This document shows, one piece after another, positions 1 through 11,279 of a stretch of 64,000 nucleotides of DNA. The notes under the pieces were generated by a model. It was not told the origin of the DNA. It did no database searches and saw only the letters and a program-made list of their open reading frames with translations. The DNA is taken from positions 1,739,767-1,803,766 of the forward strand of contig OU342807.1 in NCBI GenBank assembly GCA_910591455.2. Direction: 5' to 3'. Source of the DNA: Pholis gunnellus. Lineage: Eukaryota; Chordata; Actinopteri; Perciformes; Pholidae. The position numbers and the translations under genes are program-made. Positions within the stretch are counted from its first letter, which is position 1; each line of letters begins with the position of its first letter.

Positions 1-675
1 GCTGCATCATTAGAGCTTCGTGTTGTTGAGCCCTCATACTGCGTCATTAGAGCTCCGTGTTGTTGAGCCCTCATACTGCGTCATTAGAGCTCCGTGTTGT
101 TGAGCCCTCATACTGCGTCATTAGAGCTCCGTGTTGTTGAGCCCTCATACTGCGTCATTAGAGCTCCATGTTGTTGAGCCCTCATACTGCATCATTAGAG
201 CTTCATGTTGTTGAGCCCTCATACTGCATCATTAGAGCTCCATGTTGTTGAGTCCTCATACTGCATCATTAGAGCTCCATGTTGTTGAGCCCTCATACTG
301 CATCATTAGAGCTCCATGTTGTTGAGCCCTCATACTGCATCATTAGAGCTTCATGTTGTTGAGCCCTCATACCGCATCATTAGAGCTCCATGTTGTTGAG
401 CCCTCATACTGCATCATTAGAGCTCCATGTTGTTGAGCCCTCATACTGCATCATTAGAGCTCCATGTTGTTGAGCCCTCATACTGCATCATTAGAGCTTC
501 ATGTTGTTGAGTCCTCATACTGCATCATTAGAGCTCCATGTTGTTGAGCCCTCATACTGCATCATTAGAGCTCCATGTTGTTGAGCCCTCATGCTGCATC
601 ATTAGAGCTCCATGTTGTTGAGCCCTCATACTGCATCATTAGAGCTCCATGTTGTTGAGCCCTCATACTGCATCA
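1..675. repeat. 37-bp minisatellite, about 18 copies
   Basis: Head-to-tail copies of a 37-bp unit containing TTAGAGCTCCATGTTGTTGA run from the window edge to about 675. Copies 2-4 carry GCGTC and CTCCGTG where most later copies carry GCATC and CTCCATG, so the left block keeps CpG dinucleotides that the rest have as CpA. Occasional CTTC and AGTCC variants occur. It lies in an intron of the ADAP1-like gene and probably continues left of the window. Confidence 0.95.
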
Positions 676-679
676 AACA

Positions 680-955
680 GACACAGAGTGTAACTCAGAG
701 ATCTGCTCTTAGACTGTAGGTGAAACCAACACAAAGCCATAAATCAACTTCCACAATGAGGAGGGATTGTAATTATCTGTAATCTCATATCTCATATTCA
801 TGGATTACCTTCATACAAACCCTGTGAAGAAAGAAGTCCAGTATTACATGTATTATGAAGAAACAAAGGTTCAATATCCTGTAAACTAATTGATTTGGCT
901 GCAAAATATTTACTCAAATGTAGATTGTTAAGACCCCCCTCCTCTCCCCCCTCTC
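680..955. repeat. Dispersed repeat, copy 1 (paralogue at 22950-23200)
   Basis: This stretch aligns by eye with 22950-23200. Shared blocks include GACTGTAGGTG, the CTCCACAATGA region, a CTCATATCTC/CGTATTCAT block, ATACAAACCCTGT, AATATCCTGTAAACT and TTTGATTTGGCTGCAAAATA. Both copies sit in an intron shortly before an exon. No target duplication is visible at this copy. It is probably a decayed transposable element of unknown family. Confidence 0.7.
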
Positions 956-963
956 TGCTGCAG

Positions 964-1110
964 GCTAAGGAGCCCAAAGCAGTAATCAAGGTGGACACCA
1001 TCAACGCCACCTTCCAGCATGAGAAGATAGGGAACCCCAACGGCCTGCAGATCACCTACCTCAAAGACTACAGCACCCGCAACATCTTTGTCTACCATGA
1101 CAACGGCAAG

Positions 1111-1157
<47 letters not shown>

Positions 1158-1458
1158 CTCCATCAGCGTACGACATTCACGCTCCATATCTGTCCTTTTG
1201 TGTCGTTCATGAATACACATTGAAGTATATGGAACAGTTCAGCGTCGACGTCGGGTTGAGTTATCTTCGGCGATCCGCTGCAACAAACGCAGCGTCATGA
1301 TTTCTGATTTAGAAAATATATAAAGATAAATATTATTTTTTCAGTCTTTATAGCTGCACATTATTTTTTTCACTATGACGGACTTTAAATAATATAATGA
1401 GACTTTATGATTCTGTAAAGAGTAAATTAAAGGTTAAAAAGAGGCTTTAAATTAGTGG

Positions 1459-1499
<41 letters not shown>

Positions 1500-2097
1500 T
1501 ATACAGTTATATATCGATATATATATATATATATATATGTATTTATATATATACATATATAATATAACTGTATATACTGTATATACTGTATGTATAACTG
1601 TGGTTTCAAATAGAAAGAGGTGTGATTTAGTGTTTTTTTTTGGTTTATTTACAATCCATATTTTCCTTCAGTGGAAGAAAACCTGAACGCTTTTACTCAC
1701 ATTTAGAACATGTGGTGCCCTTCAGTGTCTTGTTGCCCCCCCCTGTTATCTCACAGTTATCTCTGTGGACGGTGGAGGAGCAGCTCACGGAGGACTCCTC
1801 TCTCCTGTTGGTAACCTCTCTCTGTCTCCATTAGGAGATCGTGGACTGGTCTAATGCGATTCGTGCAGTTCAGCTTCACTATTTAAAGGTGGCCTTTCCA
1901 GGGGCTACGGATGCTGAGGTGAGCACACACACACACACACGCACACACACACGCACTGTATTTATACTTACTGTCTGCATCCTCATGGTGTTATTCTTTC
2001 ACCTTTCACTTCACTTGTTTGTTTTCAGCTGGTACCCAAACTTACCCGGAACTTTCTGAAGGAAGGATTCATGGAGAAGACCGGTCCCAGGGCAAGT

Positions 2098-2161
<64 letters not shown>

Positions 2162-5100
2162 TACATAGGCACTGTAAAGCTTTAAGTGTAAAGCTTTTCT
2201 TCTTTGCTGTATTTTAATTTCCTCGCGTGTTACTCCGAGTGCAGCGGTCGGCTCTTACATCAGCATCAAAAACCGATGGTCACCAGTGGATGTCAGTTAG
2301 CTTTAATATACAATAAACCAGATCTAATCACAACATATTTAACAACAAAGTTAATATAAAACCTTGTTCACGTGTAGAGTTGTTTCGATACCGGTACCAG
2401 GATCAGAACCAGGTACCGGATCAGAAACGCCTCTGACAGCCTAAAATGCTGGATCGGTTATTGTCGAGTACATGAGTCTATGCACCGATCAGATAGCACG
2501 TTAAAGCTAAAGCATCCGGTGGAATAACGCAAAGACATCGTATACGTCTCTGGTATCTGTACGGACCTGGTAGCCCCGCCCCTAAAGCGTCCCCTGCTTT
2601 ATGGTCTGTGTGACTCTAAATGGACCATCATTTACTAAATGAACATCATGCTGTATTGAAGAAGACTTGAAACTAGAGATTGAGACCATAAACTCATGTT
2701 TACAATGTTTCCTGAGGTAAAGTCACAGCTGAGGATCAACTTAATCGTGAAGTGTCAAACCATCGAATCCACACAGAAATACAAACGTATGTCGGGATTA
2801 AGTAAATGCACAAAGAGGCGTTCGTACATACCCATGCGGTTATGCACAGTGTAATATTAGAACACGTGCACACAGGATTCAGACCGAACGACAAGAAACC
2901 TGATCGTCAGCAGCGAGTAAACCGGTTCTGTTTCCAGACAGACTCAGTTTAGTCTGTCGGGCCGAGAGATGAAAGGACTCGCTAACATGCTGCTTTGGGC
3001 TGATATGCTAAATGCATGTCATGAATTAATTTCCCTCACGCACGTGTGACACATATTTGTGGAAGGAGTCACTGGTCGAAATGGAGAAGGGAACGTCGGT
3101 TGCTCAGGCTTGTGCCACAAGGAGAAAATCAAACACTTTTATGAGGACAGTTTGGCAGCAGCCTGGGACCTGAGCGTCCTCGGCGCTCTGAAAGCTGCTC
3201 GTGCACTTCAATAAACTCTCGGGAGGTGCTGAATATTCCACCATAGATCATTCTCTCAGCGTGTGGATTTAGATCTGTTTCTCTTCTCAAATTCAGTTTA
3301 CAAGTTTTATGAAATTGATGCTATAAACATTCAGACGGGGCTGCCGAGAGGAACGGCAGCTTTAGTACTCGGCACGAAACAGAAAGTAATTGACACTTGT
3401 CCAGTTATTTCAGAGGACAGTTACAAGGGAAATCTTACACTACCGGGTCAGTATTCTTGACAAAGTGGTGGAATGAGGCTGCAGTCATAAATAAAACGTC
3501 GGCAGCACACACTCAGCCCTGCTCAGACTCCATCCATTTTCAGTATTTTAGTGTTGTTGGTGGAGCTGTACCGAATAGTTTGAAGCTTCAAAGCTTCATA
3601 ACGGTAACGTTTGAATTTGAAATCAACGTTAAAATGCTGCGCAGCTTCTTTTCTCTGTTTGCGTCTATTGATTGTGTTTAAAGCCAGTATCTCTGCACAG
3701 CTACAGATAAGTATTCCTGTTGTACTATTTGTAGAATTAGATTCCATCGGTGGTTGCGTAGGATTGTTTCCGCCTCGTGTGATCCAAACATTTCAACAGC
3801 TTCAGAGCGTTAAGTCGTTTTTCTCTTTGTTGACGTGAAGCTTTTCAAGTACAACATTTTCACTGCGATCAAACCGCCCGCTGGCAGCACGAACGGTGCG
3901 GTCTAGCAGCAATCTAACAGCACCATGAAGCACATTTATACAACCACAAAGACACAAACTCTTGTTTTTCCCCATGTTTTTTTTTCTTGGGTGATGACGT
4001 CATAAAACACGACAGCATACATTACATTTGAAGCTTCATTTGAAAACCTGGATAGAAGCTTTGAATGTAAAAATAAATGACGGGTACACTCCTTATTGTT
4101 GGTGATACAGAAATGTATGTTTTGACTTTCAGTGCAGAAACAATTTGCCTCCACAGACTAACAAAATGTACACGATTGATTTCACCTTTTTGAGAAATTA
4201 TCGGCTTTATGATGATTTATAAAAGAATAATTCACGGTCATTTGTTGCAGCCCCAGTTACTTTAATAATCGTCGGTCTGAGATGAAGTATCAGGAAACAT
4301 TTAGGAGCAGAGTATGATTCACTTTATACATTTAAAAACCAGACAGACACCACCTCCGGTACAAGCACAAAGCTGCTTTGTGTCTGACTGTCTCACCTCG
4401 TGTCTGACTGTCTCACCTCGTGTCTGACTGTCTCACCTCGTGTCTGACTGTCTCTGTCAACTTCTTTGTCTTTCCAGCATACGGAAGGCTTCAAGAAACG
4501 CTGGTTCACTCTCGACCAGAGGCGACTCATGTACTTCAAAGATCCGCTGGTATGGCATCTTCTGACACACGCCTACACACGTCAGGAAGACTTCCGAATG
4601 ACAACAGTTTTTCTTTCAAGTCTTTAGTTGATTTTCTAACGACCAACAACAACGTCTCGATGGTATTTGCTTGCTCTAAAAAGATGAATTAACACTGTGG
4701 AGAGTGGAAGGTTTCTTCTTTCCTTAACAAGTTAGATTAAGGAGATGATGTTCGGGTTATAAGAGGGTGACATAAGGTGCTTTCATTGATACACAACATT
4801 ATTATACATGTGGCTTTATTGCTATGACCTTACAGTACGGATTGCCTCAAAGTGTTTTGAACGCTAGCTTTATCCTGTAAGATACATCGGACACTTCAAC
4901 AAACAACTTCATTTATGTGATATCAGCGCTTGAAAGGCAGAGACGTTGATAAAGTGTGATTCTGAGTCTGAGCGGTGCTTTTATCACAGAGACTTGCATT
5001 GAGGAGGGGGCGGCTCAGATTGCCCAAGACTTGGCTAAATACACATCGGATAGCTAAGACAGATTAGCTCAGCATTGTGGCTGATGAAATAGTTCAATGG

Positions 5101-8100
5101 AGAGGTGCAACGGTTGTAGGTGACCGAGAGAGTTAGACAAGAAGTACTGGCACATGAAAGCAAGAGGAAGTCTAGTGAAGTTGAGTGTGGACTGGGAATA
5201 TGTGGAGGAAGCTCAAAGCGAGGGTAATTTGATCGCTTGGAAATGATGCATGTTTGATGTTGTGTATTCAATGGTTCACTGTGCATTTAAGTGCAGTTTG
5301 TTCACACTTCTGCTGAACACAGAGAGATCTATTTCAGGTGATTAGTGGTGTCACCTTTCAGAACAAAGGTAAAGGAATACTTTATCCCGAAAACGACCGT
5401 TGAATATCAAATACTCACCCGGAGAAAACTATGTGATGTTTGTGAACAAAGAATCACAAACATTGATGAACTGAAGTAAATTGGGGCCAAAAAACGTCAT
5501 CACAAAAAGTCAGGAGATCACCACAGTCGATAGGATTCGTCCTATTGTTTCCATCAGTGTATGTACGAAAATGGATGACAATCCATCTGGTAGTTGTTGA
5601 AATATCTCAGTCTGGACCAAAGAGGAAGACGGACCAATAGGCCAACAGACCCACATTGCCATCCCGAGAGCCTTGCAGCGAGGCTAGGCTAGTTCTGTTC
5701 TGGGAGCTGAGTGAAGCACTAAACCTTTAGTCACCGTGCCTTAAGCTCAGAAGTATTCATTTAACCTGCGTTTCTCTCGTTCTCCGCCTCTCTGAAGGAC
5801 GCATTTGCCAAAGGTGAGGTGTTCTTGGGGAACAAGGACCACGGTTACAGCGCCTCCCCCGGCTTGCCTGCTGGCACCCACTGCAACGGCGCCTGGCAAC
5901 ACGGCATCACCATAAAAACACCCGATCGCAGCTTCCTGTTTACTTGCGAGTCGGAGAGCGAGCAGCAGGATTGGCTGAAACACTTCAATGATGTCGTGAA
6001 TGCTGTGATGTCCCCTCAGGAGTACACAAGTAAGAATTCAGAACTTTTGAACAGTCATGAGATATTTACGAGCTATTAGCCTTTATAATCAGCTGCTGGG
6101 TGCTTCTTTGGTGAGTGGCTGCTGCTGTGTTTTTATAGCTTCACATCACATCGCTACTCTGCTCCACAGGTTCACCACGGAATCAATAATAAACCACAAA
6201 AATAATGAACACTCATTACTATAATAATTCAAACAGTCAAATCAAATAATAATGGTAAATATAGTGCACTATGAGGTGGTGGCGCTTCTAGATCCTTAGT
6301 GGTTATGGTGAAATAAATGTACAATCAAATGTTAAGTCATCAAGCAATCCATCCAATATTCACTCAAAGAAAAGGACTTTAACCCAGGAGACTGCTGTTC
6401 ATGTCCCGTGTGAAACCAAAAGTCAACACATTGAGTTCTTTTAAGTTACGTACATAACTATGTTAGTATGTAACCCATGTTCCTATGTTAGTATGTAACC
6501 CATGTTTCTATGTTAGTATGTAACCCATGTTTCTATGTTAGTATGTAACCCATGTTTCTATGTTAGTATGTAACCCATGTTCCTATGTTAGTATGTGACC
6601 CATGTTAGTATGTAACCCATGTTCCTATGTTAGTATGTAACCCATGTTTCTATGTTAGTATGTAACCCGTGTTAGTATGTAACCCATGTTTCTATGTTAG
6701 TTTGTAACCCATGTTAGTATGTAACCCATGTTTCTATGTTAGTATGTAACCCATGTTTCTATTTTAGTATGTAACCCATGTTTCTATGTTAGTATGTAAC
6801 CCATGTTTCTATGTTAGTATGTAACCCATGTTTCTATGTTAGTATGTGACCCATGTTTCTATGTTAGTATGTAACCCATGTTTCTATGTTAGTATGTAAC
6901 CCATGTTAGTATGTAACCCATGTTTCTATGTTAGTATGTAACCCGTGTTTCTATGTTAGTATGTAACCCGTGTTTCTATGTTAGTATGTGACCCGTGTTT
7001 CTATGTTAGTATGTGACCCGTGTTTCTATGTTAGTATGTGACCCGTGTTTCTATGTTAGTATGTGACCCGTGTTTCTATGTTAGTATGTGACCCGTGTTT
7101 CTATGTTAGTATGTGACCCGTGTTTCTATGTTAGTATGTGACCCGTGTTTCTGTTAGTATGTGACCCGTGTTTCTGTGTTAGTATGTGACCCGTGTTTCT
7201 ATGTTAGTATGTGACCCGTGTTTCTATGTTAGTATGTGACCCGTGTTCCTATGTTAGTATGTAACCCATGTTAGTATGTACCCCGTGTTTCTATGTTAGT
7301 ATGTAATCCGTGTTTCTATGTTAGTATGTGACCCGTGTTTCTATGTTAGTATGTGACCCGTGTTTCTATGTTAGTATGTGACCCGTGTTTCTATGTTAGT
7401 ATGTGACCCGTGTTTCTATGTTAGTATGTGACCCGTGTTTCTATGTTAGTATGTGACCCGTGACCCGTGTTTCTATGTTAGTATGTGACCCGTGTTTCTA
7501 TGTTAGTATGTGACCCGTGTTTCTATGTTAGTATGTGACCCGTGACCCGTGTTTCTATGTTAGTATGTAACCCGTGTTTCTATGTTAGTATGTAACCCAT
7601 GTTTCTGTTAGTATGTGACCCATGTTTCTATGTTAGTATGTGACCCGTGTTTCTATGTTGGTATGTAACATACATAACAACGTTAGTAAGTTACTGTTGT
7701 AAATGTGTTGGTATGTCACGTATGTAACGTATGTAAGGATGTTCAGCATGTCGTTGTGGGACTCATTGGCAAACAACATATTCTGTCGTTCAGGAATGAC
7801 GACGTGTTGAATTACCTAAACTTTGTGCAGTAAAATATTCATCCTACGGTGGATCGTTTTAGTTTTGCATCTTGCGTTAGAGAGCATTGTGCTCCAGTAC
7901 ATTTCTTATAAAAAGACCACACTTATGTCATTATAATAATCACAAGAATGAAATAGAGAAGAACAATTGTTTAAACCCTGAGGCTCTATTGCAGGGGTGG
8001 CCAACCAGTCAGAGACCAAGAGCCACATTTTTTACTGTGTTACCGCAAAGAGCCACATCATACACATGGGCACACATGAACATCACCCTATCCCTTCCTC

Positions 8101-8758
8101 ACACACACACATACCTTTGCTCAGCCAGATTTATTGTAAATGTCACACACCAATATGATAATGACAGAAATTGACTCCTAAGACCACAGGCCAGTCATTT
8201 TCAACAATGAACATTGTGTACACCAGGGGTGTCAAACTCATTGTCGGGGGGGGGGGGTGTGCTGCTGCTCCTTCTTCGTCGGCGGGGAGGGTGGCTGCTG
8301 CTGCTGCTGTCACATACGCTGGTGGAGGTGTGCGCGGCGCGTGCGGATCGGGGAGGAGCTCCGCCTTGCGCGATACAACGGATATTTGTAAATTGTCCGA
8401 CTTTTACATTTTTACTTAAAGCGGGGCTTTCAAACAGTCCGTCTCGGCGTTAAATGGGTCGACGAGGAACGTAATCTGTGGCCGCACATGCGCGTTTGAC
8501 GAAAATACCGTATTTAACTCAAGCGAAGCGAACACGAACATTAAAAAAACACAAATACAAACTTCGATATGAACGTAAGAGCCGCATGAAACCGGGCAAA
8601 GAGCCGCATGCGGCTCGCGAGCCGCGGGTTGGCCACCCCTGCTCTATTGCATTAGTTATACAAAATGATTTGTCTATTTGGATGAAAGAGCATTTCTCTC
8701 TAACTTTGGACTTTTGATTTGTGTTGTAGTGGAAGCCCTGTTCAGGCACAGGCATTGA
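964..8758 (+). CDS. adap1: ADAP1-like ArfGAP with dual PH domains, 3' part (six coding exons)
   Basis: Coding exons: 964-1110, 1835-1918, 2029-2091, 4478-4549, 5798-6029, 8730-8758; 627 nt, the last 208 residues of a protein that is about 375 aa in human. The ArfGAP zinc-finger exons and the start of PH1 are off the left edge. Exons 1-2 encode the end of PH1 (NATFQHEKIG, GLQITYLKDYSTRNIFVYH, EIVDWSNAIRA). Exons 3-5 encode PH2 (GFMEKTGPR, GFKKRWFTLDQRRLMYFKD, HGITIKTPDRSFLFTCE, closing with DWLKHF). The C-terminus MEALFRHRH resembles the VEAHFKHKP-type end of ADAP1 rather than ADAP2. Family knowledge: membrane-recruited by PtdIns(3,4,5)P3 and a GAP for Arf6. Phases join cleanly (0,0,0,0,1). 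The third intron needs a GC donor (GCAAGT at 2092). ADAP2 is the main alternative. Confidence 0.92.
1111..1157. repeat. (GT)n microsatellite at an adap1 donor
   Basis: About 20 GT units begin within the splice donor itself (GTCTGTGTGTG), directly after the exon ending at 1110. Confidence 0.95.
1461..1590. repeat. (TA)n and imperfect AT-rich repeat
   Basis: A pure (AT)n run to about 1496 is followed by interrupted TATA/GTAT repeats to about 1590. It is intronic, and any ORF read across it is an artefact of the repeat. Confidence 0.9.
2092..2160. repeat. GC splice donor followed by a long (AC)n
   Basis: The exon ends ...CCC AGG and the intron opens GCAAGTGACAC, followed by about 30 AC units to 2159. 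Exon continuity (GPR then HTEGF) requires a phase-0 break at 2091/2092, which fits the GC donor consensus AG|GCAAGT. The nearest GT, at 2096, would shift the frame. Confidence 0.8.
2161..4380. other. adap1 intron with TE-like debris
   Basis: No exon was found here. Around 2385-2480 there are ATACCGGTACC/GGTACCGGAT motifs, and around 3575-4060 repeated TTTGAAGCTTC-type words. Both resemble degenerate fish hAT-type elements but lack clear termini. The assignment to transposons rests on remembered motif style, not on an alignment. Confidence 0.4.
4381..4458. repeat. 20-bp tandem repeat, about 4 copies, beside an acceptor
   Basis: TGTCTGACTGTCTCACCTCG is repeated three times and followed by a partial fourth copy. 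It ends about 20 bp before the acceptor of the adap1 exon at 4478, within the region where branch point and pyrimidine tract are expected. Confidence 0.9.
6456..7665. repeat. 25-bp minisatellite in the last adap1 intron
   Basis: About 45-50 copies of a 25-bp unit containing CTATGTTAGTATGTAACCC, with some shortened units missing the TTTCTATG part. The left half is mainly GTAACCCATG, the right half mainly GTGACCCGTG, and a few GTAACCCGTG units lie between. It ends in degenerate GTATGTAAC words near 7740. Confidence 0.93.
7992..8641. mobile_element. Non-autonomous hAT element with an 8-bp target-site duplication
   Basis: The terminal inverted repeat CAGGGGTGGCCAACC at the left is matched by GGTTGGCCACCCCTG at the right. 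The element is flanked by the direct repeat CTCTATTG at 7984-7991 and 8642-8649, a perfect 8-bp target duplication as hAT transposases make. It sits in the last intron of adap1, 88 bp before the terminal exon. No transposase ORF is evident. Inside it, from 8224, begins a second hAT-type end (CAGGGGTGTCAAACTCA), so it is a nested insertion. Confidence 0.9.
8224..8412 (+). mobile_element. Nested hAT-type fragment (family shared with 35232)
   Basis: It starts CAGGGGTGTCAAACTCATTG, then has a poly-G run, a CTG-rich stretch and the block CACATACGCTGGTGGAGGTG, followed by GGATCGGGGAGGAGCTCCGCC. The same order recurs at 35232-35450. A right terminus was not found in either copy, so both look truncated. 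Confidence 0.7.
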
Positions 8759-9870
8759 TGGACCAGAGGCCTGCAGGACCATCTCCTCTCAGCCAATCAC
8801 CAATCTGACACCGGACCCACATCAGTTCTGCCACTGAGCATGCCATTGCACCAGAATCTGACCTTCATCACTAATATGCTCAGACCGGAGCTTGTCCCAA
8901 GTCCCAACGGTGCTCTTTGGGAATTGGGTTAGATATGCAAACCAGAGGACCAAGGCACTTATATTTTTGGTAAATGAAAAACATTGTCGAGCCCAAATAA
9001 CTAGAAGCACATAAATGTACAGTGATAATCATAATATTTGTATTTGATTTTGTTCTGGTGACAGCTTTGATGTTTTACTGTAGTCTAAAGATCGTCCTGT
9101 GTGCCACTGGATTGATTTCTTTATTATGGTAAAATGATGCGGTTGGAATTTTCTTTGTTGATCAATGTAATCTAAGAAAGGCCTCGGTCCTCTTGTGTTC
9201 AGTGTTTTGTTTCAGGTGTGAGGAGATGATTGGGTAACACTCATAAGGTACCGGGGGGGGGGGGAAATGGGTCAGACGGGTACCGACCATCAGCAGCACC
9301 TTTTGATCTTTTTCTAATTATATTTTTCTTTCATGATAGCAATTTTATTAATCGGTTGTTTTATGTAAACTTTTTGAACATTTGTATTCAGCAGAAGTAT
9401 TTCAGTCCAGTCAGTGAGCTACAGCTGCATCACGCTGCTTATTGTGCTGTTTCAGTCCTAAAGGTCAGCGTGTCTGCAGACACTCTACCGCTACCTTTGT
9501 ATTTCCTCTGAAGACAAATGCTGATTTTGTAAGTAGTTTCTGAGACATGTGAGTATAGTCTGTCAAAGACACTAAAGGTTTGCTCATGCATTGGGAGGAG
9601 GAAGTGGAAGCACTGCACGCCATTACATGGTGTAACAGCGCCTCCGTGTGGCAGACAGTACATACAATAAGGCTTTGGTAAAACAAACAATAACTCCAGT
9701 AAAAAGTAACTTGGATATAAAGAAATAATTGATACATTTTTGTGGTATTTTACTGTTGTTTTCCTTTTCTCTTTTTTGTTTGAAGAAGTGATTTCTATAC
9801 TCGAGCATGACTGACTGACGTACCGCATGAAAACATTGATGATCACTAATAAAATCATTTCCTCTGGAAG
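8759..9870 (+). other. Probable adap1 3' UTR
   Basis: Non-coding sequence follows the TGA. An AATAAA signal at 9848-9853 is a reasonable poly(A) site. A further AATAAA lies near 10272. The span also holds a 10-bp poly-G run near 9253. Confidence 0.45.
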
Positions 9871-11279
9871 CTGTCAAGGAATCTCTGTACAAATTTGTGC
9901 ACAAATATATTATTAAATCGTTCGTTTTTTGCATGTTATCACTCTCCTCAAACAGACTCTCTAGAGATGCACTTACATACTATTCTGTGTGGGGTTCTAT
10001 AAATATAGAGATCTGAATTAATGCACAATGGCCTTAAATATATATTTAAGTAAAATTGGCAGAAACTTATAGTACGCCGGTGTGAAGATAAGGATTCCAG
10101 CAACAAACAAAGAAAGCAGATGAGCTTATACCTGTAATAATATATGAAATTAATAAATACACTCTTTTCTTCTGTAATGTATGCACATGTAGGATGTGTT
10201 TGCCTGTTGGACATGTATGTGTGTGTGTGTGGTTGTGGACAATTCCCCCCATCAGTGATTTTTTACTATCTAATAAAGGAAAGGTTTTTGACATAGAGCA
10301 GCACATCGACTGCAGCTCCATGTCAGCTGACCGTTAACTTTCATCAGGCTCATGAAAGGCTGCCAGATTTTCATAAAGGTCTCCTCTCAAAAAAAAAAGG
10401 GATTTCTGAGTGTCTAGAACTACAGAGGCAAGCGGACCCGAGAGGCCCGAGAGAAATACCTCATAAATCTATAGGCTATTGCAAGTTTTTCACCCTGGTG
10501 AGAAAGAGTTAGGACGGAGGAGAGAAGAAGGAGAGGAGGGAGAGTGACCAGGAGAACCCCAAAGCTCAGAGGCACAAAAGTCTTCTACCAAACGAGAGGG
10601 AGTCGAATGGACCGAACGGAAACGGAGGTGTGGAGGAGCGCCAGTGAGCGTTAACATGGATCGTCTGGATAAAGCGAAGGATCTGTACCACTAAAGCGCC
10701 TTTATGCAGGTAGAAATCTGGAAAAGAGAAGACTTTTGACTGGATGTCGTACGATGATTCAACCCGCACTCGGTGCAATCGAGAAGAAAAAATTAACCAA
10801 AACTGCTCGGGTTCTTTCTGTATGTGTTGAAAGTGACACAATGAGACTCTCCCTGGAAGTGTCAGCAACTCACGTCCTGATCGAGCACAGCGCTGCACTG
10901 CAGGAGCTTTAACGCAGTTTGTCAAAGGTGAAAGGCAGCGTCCCGACTCCACACTTTTGGAGACAGACGGGGATCATGGCTTCGTTGAGGACCTTATTTT
11001 TGGGGACAATCGCTACGAGCTGCAGGAAGCTGCGTAGTCACTGAAGCTGCTGGCCCACGTCAGTGCTGTACTTTCTGTTGACACCTACTGACCATTAGTG
11101 CTGTTTTTTTTGGATTTATCTCCAACAATTTACAGAATTTAACACAATTGTAAAAGCAATGCTTCTGCCCTGGATTGTGCTGGACGTACTTTGAAAAAAA
11201 CGATCGTAAACATCCTCAAGCCGTGTTTTGCATCGCTGCATGAAATGTTCGTACAGACTTTGAAACCTTTTCCAATTGA
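9871..11279. other. Intergenic and 5' region of the urotensin-receptor gene
   Basis: No coding exon was recognised. The stretch from about 10400 to 11279 is purine-rich and probably includes 5' untranslated sequence of the receptor. No TATA box or splice pair could be fixed. Confidence 0.4.

Noticed and set aside
1427..1609. Tyrosine/isoleucine-rich 60-aa ORF
   Set aside because: Product of the (TA)n microsatellite.
3523..3838. Overlapping short ORFs in the adap1 intron
   Set aside because: Neither strand gives a known domain; the region looks like transposon debris with AAGCTTC repeats.
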